Below are positions 56,563 to 64,000 of a stretch of 64,000 nucleotides of DNA, one piece after another. The number at the start of each line of letters is the position of its first letter. Within the stretch, counting starts at the first letter, position 1. Location: the NCBI GenBank assembly GCA_002360455.1, contig DEQQ01000081.1:14925-78924 (forward strand), in the 5' to 3' direction. The notes below the pieces were generated by a model. The model worked only from the letters and a program-made list of their open reading frames with translations, searched no databases and was not told the DNA's origin. Source of the stretch: Saprospiraceae bacterium UBA3362. GTDB lineage: Bacteria; Bacteroidota; Bacteroidia; Chitinophagales; Saprospiraceae. The translations under genes were made by a program, and so were the position numbers.

Positions 56563-58182
56563 TTATAATTTAGCTCGCATATTTTTATACTTTATAGCTG
56601 CTTTTACAAATCCTACAAACAGTGGATGTGGCCTCTCTACGGTCGACTTCAGTTCCGGATGAAATTGCACTCCAACGAACCATGGATGTTTTGGAATCTC
56701 AATAATTTCTACAAGATTTTTATCAGGATTGGTTCCGGAGATCAACATCCCTTTTTTGGTCAATGGATCTATATATTCATTATTCAGTTCGTAACGATGC
56801 CTGTGACGCTCAGAGATGATCTCATCCTTGTAAGCTTCATAGGCTTTAGAATCTTTTTTCAATTCACAAGCATAAGCTCCGAGCCTCATTGTCCCACCCT
56901 TATTTTTAATCTTCCTTTGTTCTGACATCATATCGATGATAGGATGTTCGGTTTTCGGATTGACTTCTGTAGAAGATGCATTCTTTAGCTTCAATACATT
57001 TCGAGCAAATTCTACTACGGCACATTGCATCCCAAGACAAATTCCAAAAAACGGAAGCTCATGTTCTCTTACATATTTTACCGCATTGATTTTCCCTTCT
57101 ATTCCTCTCTCTCCAAATCCCGGAGCGACAAGCAATCCATCGAGATCAGCAAAAACTTTGGACAAATCTTTCTCTTCTTCAATGTCCTCCGCATGAATAG
57201 CTTTTATTTTTACTTTACATTCGTTGGTCGCCCCTGCATGGACGAAGGCTTCATAAATTGACTTATATGCATCCTGCAATTCATTGTATTTTCCAACAAG
57301 GCCTATAGTTATTTCTTCGCTTGGATTCTTGAGATGACCAAGAAAATCTTTCCATGTTTTCAAGTCAGGATCTTGCTTGCTTTTGATGTTGAGCAATTCC
57401 ATAACTCGAATATCCAATTTCTCTTTTAGCATCATCAACGGAACATCATAAATGGTATCTGCATCCATAGCTTCGATCACATTCTCATAACGAAGATTGC
57501 AAAACAAGGCCAACTTAGATCTCAATTCTTCATTCAATGTTTTTTCCGTTCTACAAACCAAAATATCAGGCTGGATTCCAGCTTCCAACAATTCTTTTAC
57601 AGAATGTTGACTGGGTTTTGTCTTCAATTCTTTTGCAGCAGCCAAATAAGGAATCAAGGTTAAGTGAATTGTCAAACATTGATCCCGATCAAATTCATTT
57701 CGCAATTGACGTAGAGCTTCCAGATAAGGAAGCGACTCAATATCACCAACAGTTCCTCCCAATTCCGTAATAATAATTTCGTAACCAAACTCACTGAGCA
57801 GTTTCATTCGCCGCTTGATCTCATCGGTAATATGAGGAATGACCTGAACAGTTTTGCCTAAAAAATCTCCTGCCCTCTCCTTATTGATCACAGTTTGATA
57901 AATTCTTCCGGTCGTCACATTATTGGCCTGAGAAGTCGGTTTGTTCAAAAAACGCTCGTAATGTCCAAGATCCAAATCCGTTTCTGCACCATCATCGGTG
58001 ACATAACATTCGCCATGTTCATAAGGATTCAATGTTCCGGGGTCAACATTGATATAAGGATCAAACTTTTGAATGGTTACTGAGAAACCTCTAGCCTGCA
58101 GCAATTTGGCCAAAGAAGCCGCTATTATTCCTTTTCCCAACGAAGATGTTACTCCACCCGTAACAAAAATGTATTTAGCCAT
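56563..58182 (-). CDS. pyrG: CTP synthase
   Basis: 539 residues from ATG 58182. The synthase domain starts AKYIFVTGGVTSSLGKGI and has QKFDPYINVDPGTLNPYEHG, followed by a glutaminase domain with the Cys nucleophile in FGICLGMQCAV. It makes CTP from UTP and glutamine. I chose ATG 58182 since the promoter box lies just upstream; an in-frame start at 58260 would add 26 residues and overrun that promoter. Confidence 0.97.
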   Translation of the reverse strand: MAKYIFVTGGVTSSLGKGIIAASLAKLLQARGFSVTIQKFDPYINVDPGTLNPYEHGECYVTDDGAETDLDLGHYERFLNKPTSQANNVTTGRIYQTVINKERAGDFLGKTVQVIPHITDEIKRRMKLLSEFGYEIIITELGGTVGDIESLPYLEALRQLRNEFDRDQCLTIHLTLIPYLAAAKELKTKPSQHSVKELLEAGIQPDILVCRTEKTLNEELRSKLALFCNLRYENVIEAMDADTIYDVPLMMLKEKLDIRVMELLNIKSKQDPDLKTWKDFLGHLKNPSEEITIGLVGKYNELQDAYKSIYEAFVHAGATNECKVKIKAIHAEDIEEEKDLSKVFADLDGLLVAPGFGERGIEGKINAVKYVREHELPFFGICLGMQCAVVEFARNVLKLKNASSTEVNPKTEHPIIDMMSEQRKIKNKGGTMRLGAYACELKKDSKAYEAYKDEIISERHRHRYELNNEYIDPLTKKGMLISGTNPDKNLVEIIEIPKHPWFVGVQFHPELKSTVERPHPLFVGFVKAAIKYKNMRAKL

Positions 58183-58205
58183 TAGATTAATTGAGTTACG
58201 GGATG

Positions 58206-58237
58206 CAAAGGTAAGCAGTTTTTGTCTTATCTCCCAA
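58206..58237 (-). promoter_or_regulatory. Promoter of pyrG
   Basis: On the minus strand, TTG (58235-58237), 21-base spacer, TACCTTTG (58206-58213), 23 bases before the pyrG ATG: a full Bacteroidota promoter. Confidence 0.65.
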
Positions 58238-58270
58238 TTTGAAACGGAATTCACATCCAAGGATATTTTT

Positions 58271-58375
58271 TTGGGCGTGCCCCTTTCAGGGTCGCTGCCT
58301 TCCAGGCTCGCTGTCGCTCGGTGCTTTGCACTTTCTGCTTCGCAGAAACCTTCCAGTCAGCTCACGCTAATATCT
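58271..58375 (+). repeat. GC-rich hairpin-chain intergenic repeat, family A copy 4
   Basis: Starts TTGGGCGTGCCCC and ends CAGCTCACGCTAATA, with inverted ends GCGTG (58275-58279)/CACGC (58363-58367). Hairpins follow one another: GCCT-tcc-AGGC, GTGC-ttt-GCAC, TTTCTGC-ttc-GCAGAAA, all with three-base loops. The central tract equals the reverse complement of copy 1. The rest of the pyrG-fnr gap (58376-58712) is AT-rich with no gene I can support. Confidence 0.75.
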
Positions 58376-58712
58376 CGTCAAATTGATCCCTTCAAAACTT
58401 TTTGAACTTTAATTTAAAACCACATCCCATTCGACAAGAAGCTTTGGAGAATACAAAACCGCTTATCTTATCTAAACAATGAATAAAAAAACTTTGAATC
58501 CGGAATTCCACCAAAAGTAAAACGCCAAGCTGATCACATTGCATAATAAATGATAGAAACAGCTTATCTATTTTATCATACATTAATGATTTGCAAACAG
58601 CAATTTTATGTAAACTTTCAAGCTACAATTCATCTTTATATTGAGTTAATTTGTTATTTGGGCACAATTTTGCTCAAATGTGTATTTTCCATATCGTTCA
58701 GACAGTTCATCG

Positions 58713-59714
58713 ATGAGTCAAGCAGATATTCTGATTATTGGAGCCGGTCCTTGCGGATTATTTACTGTTTTCGAAGCCGGATTACTCAAGCTAAAATGCC
58801 ATCTTGTGGATGCATTGCCGACTGCAGGAGGCCAATTGAGTGAGATTTATCCCAAAAAACCAATTTATGATATTCCGGGCTATCCCGAGGTTATTGCCGA
58901 AGATCTGGTAAATAATCTGCTTAAACAAATAGAACCGTTTAAGCCGGAATTTACTCTCGGAGAAAGAGCAGAAAAACTGGAGAAACTTGAGAATGGCCAA
59001 TTCAAACTTACCACAAACCATGGCACAGAAATTCAAGCTCCTGTTATTTTTATTGCCGGTGGCTTAGGTTGTTTTGAACCACGAAAACCTCCTATTGGGA
59101 ATATTGCGGATTTTGAGTTGAAAGGTGTAGATTACATTATTAAAAATCCTGAAAAATACAGAGACCAAAATGTGGTCATCGCAGGAGGAGGAGATTCAGC
59201 ATTGGATTGGAGTATTTATTTAAGCTCTGTGGCAAAGCGCGTAACTGTTATCCACCGAAGAACCGAATTTAGAGGCGCATTGGAATCTGTTCATAAACTC
59301 ATTGAATTGGTAGAAAACAAACAGGTGGATTTGATCACAGAAGCAGAGGTTGTTGGACTTCAAGGAGAAGACAGGCTACAAAAAGTTTTAGTTAAGACTC
59401 CACAATCTACAATGGAGCTGGCTACAGATTATTTTATTCCATTATTTGGCCTAACTCCCAAGCTTGGTCCTATTGCCGATTGGAATTTAAATATTGATAA
59501 AAATGCAATTCTGGTAAATACTTTAGATTATTCTACCAATGTCCCGGGGATATTTGCAGTAGGAGATATCAATACTTACGAAGGAAAACTGAAGCTTATC
59601 CTTTGTGGATTTCACGAGACGACTGTTGCTGTACAATCAGCCTACAGAATTGTGCATGGCGGAAAAAAACCAAGCTTCAAGTACACCACAGTTACAGGAA
59701 TCGAACAACTATAA
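58713..59714 (+). CDS. Thioredoxin reductase-like ferredoxin-NADP+ reductase
   Basis: 333 residues from ATG 58713. FAD site LIIGAGPCGLFT, then GGQLSEIYP and PGYPEV, and the NADPH site VIAGGGDSALDWSIYL. The usual thioredoxin reductase CxxC is absent, so this is the YumC-type FNR that moves electrons between NADPH and ferredoxin. A 2Fe-2S ferredoxin gene follows 17 bases downstream. A GTG further upstream (58680) adds 11 poor residues. Confidence 0.88.
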   Translation: MSQADILIIGAGPCGLFTVFEAGLLKLKCHLVDALPTAGGQLSEIYPKKPIYDIPGYPEVIAEDLVNNLLKQIEPFKPEFTLGERAEKLEKLENGQFKLTTNHGTEIQAPVIFIAGGLGCFEPRKPPIGNIADFELKGVDYIIKNPEKYRDQNVVIAGGGDSALDWSIYLSSVAKRVTVIHRRTEFRGALESVHKLIELVENKQVDLITEAEVVGLQGEDRLQKVLVKTPQSTMELATDYFIPLFGLTPKLGPIADWNLNIDKNAILVNTLDYSTNVPGIFAVGDINTYEGKLKLILCGFHETTVAVQSAYRIVHGGKKPSFKYTTVTGIEQL

Positions 59715-59731
59715 ATGGTCAACAAGATTGC

Positions 59732-60052
59732 ATGGAAATTGAGCTAAAATTAACCGATAGAGAAAAACAACAGCATTGTCTAAATTTGGACACAGACTGG
59801 GGGTTTAATCTTATGGAAATCCTGAAAGCTTCAGAATTTCCGGTCGAAGGCACCTGCGGGGGCATGGCCCTTTGTGCAAGTTGTCATATCTATATCAAAT
59901 CTTATGAACATGAGCTGCCTCCACAATCAGAGCAAGAACTATTGATTCTTGATCAAGTTTTTGATGTCACTTCTGAAAGCCGACTAGCCTGCCAAATTCC
60001 GTTATCCATTCTTCAAGGAAATTTGGAGATTGAACTAGCACCACAACAATAA
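59732..60052 (+). CDS. 2Fe-2S ferredoxin
   Basis: 106 residues from ATG 59732. The adrenodoxin-type cluster motif is seen as GTCGGMALCASCH plus the distant LACQIP, giving C-x5-C-x2-C...C. It is the likely redox partner of the FNR encoded 17 bases upstream. Its TAA overlaps the ATG of the EamA gene by one base (TAATG). Confidence 0.9.
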   Translation: MEIELKLTDREKQQHCLNLDTDWGFNLMEILKASEFPVEGTCGGMALCASCHIYIKSYEHELPPQSEQELLILDQVFDVTSESRLACQIPLSILQGNLEIELAPQQ

Positions 60053-60936
60053 TGAAAGACACACAAGCCAAGGCAACTCTGGCCTTAATTTTGGTATGTC
60101 TTATCTGGGGAACAACCTACTTGGTCAACAAAATGGGCGTATCCAGGGTCCCTCCCCTTTTTTTTACTTCGGTAAGGCAGTTGGTTGCCGGCGGTATAAT
60201 ATTGACTTACACTCTCCTTATCAAAAAATGGCAGGCTCCAAATTGGCAAGAAATAAAACAGCAGGTCTTGCTTGCCGTTCTGCTGATCAGCATTGGCAAT
60301 GGAGTTGGCACTTATGGTTTACAATATATAGACAGTGGACTGTCTGCCATTATTGCTGCGATCTCTCCCATTATTATTGCTTTGCTGACCCTTAGTTTCA
60401 ATCCTGATGACAGGCTCAAACCATTGGGATGGCTGGGAACTTTGATGGGATTTTCCGGAGTCCTTTGGATTTGTTTCCATAAAAATACCGGAGGAGAGTC
60501 CACTTGGTTTGGTGTATTCTTGACCATCCTTTCTGTTTTAGCTTGGGGAGTAGGAACCGTATTGAATAAAAACAAGAAAACCAAAACATCTCCTTTTGTC
60601 AATGCAGGTATTCACATGATTATTGGGGCAATTCCAATTGTGATCTTGAGTTTAATTACAGAGGACTTATCTTCTGTCCAAATTCCCACCAAAGTATATT
60701 TTATATGGGCTTATTTGATTTTTCTGGGATCCATTGTAGCCTACAGCTCTTACATTTTTGCACTAAAGTATCTTCCCGCCACCGTTGTCAGTATTCAAAG
60801 CTATGTAAACCCAATAATAGCAGTGATTTTAGGTGCCATAGTATTGAAAGAGCAATTGAGTTTTTCCATTGCCATTGCCTGCTTTATCACTTTAATTGGA
60901 ATATTCTTGGTCAATATTTCGATTTTCAGAAAATAA
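60052..60936 (+). CDS. EamA-family (DMT) membrane transporter
   Basis: 294 residues with ten transmembrane helices in two EamA repeats (LVCLIWGTTYLVNKMG; ...VSIQSYVNPIIAVILG). These export or import amino acids, sugars or metabolites; the substrate is not predictable. Translationally coupled to the ferredoxin gene. Confidence 0.85.
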   Translation: MKDTQAKATLALILVCLIWGTTYLVNKMGVSRVPPLFFTSVRQLVAGGIILTYTLLIKKWQAPNWQEIKQQVLLAVLLISIGNGVGTYGLQYIDSGLSAIIAAISPIIIALLTLSFNPDDRLKPLGWLGTLMGFSGVLWICFHKNTGGESTWFGVFLTILSVLAWGVGTVLNKNKKTKTSPFVNAGIHMIIGAIPIVILSLITEDLSSVQIPTKVYFIWAYLIFLGSIVAYSSYIFALKYLPATVVSIQSYVNPIIAVILGAIVLKEQLSFSIAIACFITLIGIFLVNISIFRK

Positions 60937-60947
60937 AATATGCTCCC

Positions 60948-61005
60948 CTAGCCCCGACTGAAATGGAGGTATTTCATACCGCAATGTAAGGCGGGACTAA
61001 GGCCC
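60948..61005 (+). repeat. GC-rich intergenic repeat, family B copy 2
   Basis: Core CTAGCCCCGACTGAAATGG ... GGCGGGACTAAGGCCC. It resembles the reverse complement of the copy at 42636 (CCCGA..G.AA.GG; GCGGGACT). Inside is the hairpin GGTAT-ttc-ATACC (60968-60980) with a three-base loop. Confidence 0.5.
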
Positions 61006-61251
61006 AAAGAGCGACTAAACTATGCCGCTCCAAGAATTTTTTCTTTTATACTTATTATTTCTAAAAAAAAACTGCGTTGAGATAAAAATTATTTTACCAA
61101 CATAGCTATGTTTATTTTAATACTTAAGTGAATTGTTCTCAAATAGATTACTCTATTTTACCTGAACAAGATAGGGTTTGGAATTGGGTAAAAACACCCA
61201 AATTTTCAAAATCAGGGTTTTCGCTGATGGCAGCGTAACGAAAAACAATTC
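61006..61251. other. AT-rich remainder of the gap before the metalloprotease
   Basis: No gene seen. A small hairpin, TTGGGT-aaaaac-ACCCAA (61184-61201), is the only structure. Confidence 0.35.
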
Positions 61252-61259
61252 TATATTTG
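61252..61259 (+). promoter_or_regulatory. -7 promoter box of the metalloprotease gene
   Basis: TATATTTG, exact TAnnTTTG, 76 bases before ATG 61336. Confidence 0.4.
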
Positions 61260-61335
61260 CTCTTGCAATCCCCGATGCACATCTCCCTCTTGTTTGTTGC
61301 GTTTTTCTATTTATTCATTTTCTAAAAAACCAATT

Positions 61336-63894
61336 ATGTACAAAAAAGTAAACTTTTTGGTATTAGTTTTTATTTGCCTCACTTGCATGTTTTCATTTAG
61401 TATTGCACAAGATGGAAATCCTTTGAAACCCATTGCGACCTCCATTCATCAAGCATACGACAATGACTATGTTTTTGAACATAAAATTGCATTTGAAAAA
61501 TCATCACAGATTCCGAATCCCAAATCCGGAATAAACAGATGGATTCAAACGACATTGAACAAAAGCGAAATCAGAAGTTTGGTAGCCAATCCATCTTCAC
61601 ACATCAGCCTGTCCATTCCTTATTTGAATCAAAAAAATATTGTCTTAGACCTTATCCAATCAGATCTTTATGCTGATGGATTTACGGTAAACTCTCCGCA
61701 AGGAATTCTCAATTACAGACCCGGGATTTACTATAGAGGAATCATAAAAGGAGATGATGAATCTATTGCAGCGATAAGTGTTTTCGACAACGAGATATAT
61801 GGAATGATCAGCACCAATGCCGGCAATATTGTAATTCAATCTTCTGAAGAAAACAAAAGCATTGTACACATCTATAATGACAATGATATTACAATAGCCA
61901 ATCCCATGAAATGCGACACGAAAGATGAAGAAAATGGTGAGGATTGGGGATCTTATCAAGAAGGATTTATGACGGCAGGAGACTGTGTGAAAGTTTATAT
62001 TGAATGCGATTATGCTCTATATCAAAACAAAGGAGGAACATCGCAAACTGTCAATTGGATCTCTGCTGTTTACAACAACGTAGCTACATTGTATGTCAAT
62101 GAGAGTATAAATACAACCATATCGGAAGTGTTTGTTTGGACAACCCAGGACAATTACAGCAAAACAAGCTCAAGCACTGCTTTGAGTCAATTCAGAACTG
62201 CAAGACCGTCTTTCAATGGCAATCTTGCACATCTTGCTGCATTGGGTGGAAACAACATAGGTGGAGTTGCTTACCTTGATGTTTTGTGTTCCAATTACAA
62301 TTATGCCTACAGCAATATTTCATCTACATACAATTCTGTTCCTACTTATTCATGGACAGTTATGGTTATGACTCATGAAATGGGACATAACTTGGGATCA
62401 AACCACACTCAATGGTGCGGATGGTCCGGAGGAGCATTGGATAATTGTTATACTACTGAGGGAGGCTGTGCTCCCGGCCCTCCTCCAACGAATGGCGGAA
62501 CGATAATGAGCTATTGCCATTTGACCAATTACGGAATTAATTTCAACAACGGATTTGGTTCGCAGCCCGGAAACAAAATAAGAAGCGAAGTTGCGGCCGC
62601 TACTTGTTTGAGCAATTCATGTTCTTCCTGCCCTACTCCTACAGGATTAAATGCCAGCAACATTACCAATAATTCTGCATTGATCAGTTGGAATGCTGCA
62701 AATGGAGCCATCAATTACAAACTAGATTACAAGCTAAGCTCAGCAACCGTTTGGAATTCGGTTACGGTAAGCGGCACTTCCTACACATTAACAGGACTGC
62801 AAGCAGGTAGCACTTACAATGCTCGGGTTCAAACCAATTGTTCGGGAGGAAACAGCAGTTTTTCCGGCACCATCAGTTTTACAACAACCGGAGGTTCATG
62901 CTCGACACCAAGCAATTTGGCCATATCAGACATTACAACAACTTCTGCTAAAGCCAGCTGGTCTGCAGTCTCGGGAGCTCTATCCTATAATTTTCAATAC
63001 AAAGCCAATTCAAGTTCATCTTGGCAAACTGTTTCTGTCGCAACAACAAGCTACATCATGACAGGCTTAAGCCCGAGTACTCTATACAATACAAGAGTTC
63101 AAACCGTTTGCAGTTCCGGTACAAGTGCATATTCGGCTCAAGTAAATTTCACAACCGCTGCCTCCAATAGTTATTGCGCCTCAAAAGGAACCAGCGCCTC
63201 TCAGGAGTGGGTAAAAAGAGTGAAACTCAATACCATTGATAGAACTTCCGGAAATGATGGTGGATACTATAACGGGACTTCGATGTCAACTTCTATTACA
63301 ATAGGAACAATTCAGACCATCTATTTCCAAGCCGGAATAGCAGGAGCCAAAAGAAATCTTTACTGGTGTGTATGGATAGACTTCAATAGAAATGGAAGTT
63401 TTGATGATGCCGGAGAACGAGTTGTAGCCGGTTACAGCAACAGTACAAATTTATTGTTGAGCAACTTTACAGTGCCGACATCCTCAAGTGCAGGTACAAC
63501 CCGAATGAGAGTCAGCATGAAGTACGGAGGACTTCCAACTTCTTGTGAAACCTTTGCAAGAGGAGAAGTAGAAGATTACACCGTAAACCTAGTATCTTCT
63601 TCCGGTCTTCTTTCTGAAAATGCAAAGAATACAATTCAGGAAATCAATGAGTTTGAAATGAAACCAAATCCGGTAAATGAAGTGTTGAGACTGCGATATC
63701 AATCAGCAAGTTCCACAGAACTTCAATTGGCAGTATTCAATCTTCTAGGAGAACAAATAAAATTGATTAAAGTTAAAGCCTACGAAGGAATGAATGAGAT
63801 GGACTTAGACTGTTCAGATTTTGCTCAAGGAAACTACTATTTACAAATACAATCCGGCAATAGCAAAATAACACAAAAATTCACTAAAATATAA
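61336..63894 (+). CDS. Reprolysin-like metalloprotease with FN3, GEVED and T9SS domains
   Basis: 852 residues from ATG 61336. Signal peptide to about residue 25 (FSIAQDG). The M12B-type zinc site HEMGHNLGSNH starts at His347, with the Met-turn IMSYCH after it. Two fibronectin type III domains follow (about 432-520 and 521-612), then a GEVED domain (about 613-755, WIDFNRNGSFDD...RGEVEDYTV). A T9SS type A sorting domain starts near 777 (KPNPVNEVLRLRY). It is a secreted or surface protease for extracellular protein. A TTG 42 bases upstream would only lengthen the N terminus before the signal peptide. Confidence 0.93.
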   Translation: MYKKVNFLVLVFICLTCMFSFSIAQDGNPLKPIATSIHQAYDNDYVFEHKIAFEKSSQIPNPKSGINRWIQTTLNKSEIRSLVANPSSHISLSIPYLNQKNIVLDLIQSDLYADGFTVNSPQGILNYRPGIYYRGIIKGDDESIAAISVFDNEIYGMISTNAGNIVIQSSEENKSIVHIYNDNDITIANPMKCDTKDEENGEDWGSYQEGFMTAGDCVKVYIECDYALYQNKGGTSQTVNWISAVYNNVATLYVNESINTTISEVFVWTTQDNYSKTSSSTALSQFRTARPSFNGNLAHLAALGGNNIGGVAYLDVLCSNYNYAYSNISSTYNSVPTYSWTVMVMTHEMGHNLGSNHTQWCGWSGGALDNCYTTEGGCAPGPPPTNGGTIMSYCHLTNYGINFNNGFGSQPGNKIRSEVAAATCLSNSCSSCPTPTGLNASNITNNSALISWNAANGAINYKLDYKLSSATVWNSVTVSGTSYTLTGLQAGSTYNARVQTNCSGGNSSFSGTISFTTTGGSCSTPSNLAISDITTTSAKASWSAVSGALSYNFQYKANSSSSWQTVSVATTSYIMTGLSPSTLYNTRVQTVCSSGTSAYSAQVNFTTAASNSYCASKGTSASQEWVKRVKLNTIDRTSGNDGGYYNGTSMSTSITIGTIQTIYFQAGIAGAKRNLYWCVWIDFNRNGSFDDAGERVVAGYSNSTNLLLSNFTVPTSSSAGTTRMRVSMKYGGLPTSCETFARGEVEDYTVNLVSSSGLLSENAKNTIQEINEFEMKPNPVNEVLRLRYQSASSTELQLAVFNLLGEQIKLIKVKAYEGMNEMDLDCSDFAQGNYYLQIQSGNSKITQKFTKI

Positions 63895-63915
63895 TATTGT
63901 TTGTTTTAACATATA

Positions 63916-63947
63916 AAAAAGGAGGGAATAGTTGCCCTCCTTTTTTA
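63916..63947 (+). terminator. Intrinsic terminator after the metalloprotease
   Basis: A6-GGAGGG (63916-63927) pairs with CCCTCC-T6 (63936-63947), 8-base loop. It can act in both directions. Nothing further is seen up to the window end. Confidence 0.85.
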
Positions 63948-64000
63948 TTTGATCTATTCTCAAACCTAATAAAACCCAAATTCAAAAACGAGCTCTCTTG

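Noticed and set aside
58392..58583. Minus-strand 63-codon frame in the pyrG-fnr gap
   Set aside because: No ribosome-binding site, promoter or recognisable motif; composition fits chance in AT-rich DNA.
1..64000. CRISPR arrays, insertion sequences, prophage genes, rRNA
   Set aside because: I saw no regularly spaced direct repeats, transposase, integrase, phage structural genes or rRNA in the window.

Overview
The window looks like a chromosomal segment of a Bacteroidota bacterium, most likely from the Saprospiria. Coding DNA is AT-rich. Several secreted proteins end in a type IX secretion (T9SS) type A sorting domain, and PorP/SprF-like and PorT-like outer-membrane proteins are present. About fifteen matches to the Bacteroidota -7 promoter box (TAnnTTTG) lie in front of genes, and Shine-Dalgarno sites are weak. 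Small Bacteroidota-specific markers also occur, such as a DUF4295-like gene after rpmG. TGA is used as a normal stop codon, so the code is table 11. I see no rRNA, CRISPR array, transposase or prophage.

Layout. 1-4.8 kb: the end of a PKD/T9SS surface protein, then corA, a PLP enzyme and pnuC. 4.8-13.7 kb: a minus-strand block with an alpha-2-macroglobulin lipoprotein and penicillin-binding protein 1C (a defence pair at the cell surface), plus holA. 14-21 kb: surE, an acyl-CoA thioesterase, lipB, an exported thioredoxin-dockerin-T9SS protein, a lipoprotein, a polyprenyl synthase, and an amidohydrolase whose start lies only 10 bases from that of the polyprenyl synthase. 21.7-29 kb: lepB, a secreted protein, a T9SS subtilase, then tRNA-Arg(ACG)-rpmB-rpmG-DUF4295, ftsY and a flavoprotein. 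29.2-31 kb: a decaying tandem family of T9SS surface genes. 31-36.9 kb: ftsK, a saccharopine dehydrogenase-like gene, tRNA-Arg(TCT), ung and a beta-barrel protein. 36.9-41.9 kb: a compact five-gene minus-strand operon, engB - acyltransferase - exonuclease - mnmH - selD, the last two making 2-selenouridine in tRNA. 42-53 kb: porT-like, manC, porP-like, threonine dehydrogenase, pcm, phosphohexomutase, UvrD/PcrA helicase, a secreted protein and a histidine kinase. 53.1-55.3 kb: a small islet with a broken AAA-ATPase/TOPRIM (OLD-like) gene and an unknown partner ORF. 55.6-64 kb: esterase, pyrG, ferredoxin reductase, ferredoxin, EamA transporter and a large reprolysin-like T9SS metalloprotease.

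The most unusual non-coding structure is a family of ~100-bp GC-rich intergenic elements at 13.9, 23.3, 45.2 and 58.3 kb. Each is a chain of small hairpins, mostly with three-base loops, between short imperfect inverted ends. The ends are conserved while the hairpin sequences differ. A second GC-rich pair is at 42.6 and 60.9 kb. The other notable events are two cases of gene decay: the ATPase/TOPRIM gene (in-frame TGA plus a frameshift) and the tandem T9SS paralogue array (stop codon, start-tract slippage and truncated flanking copies).
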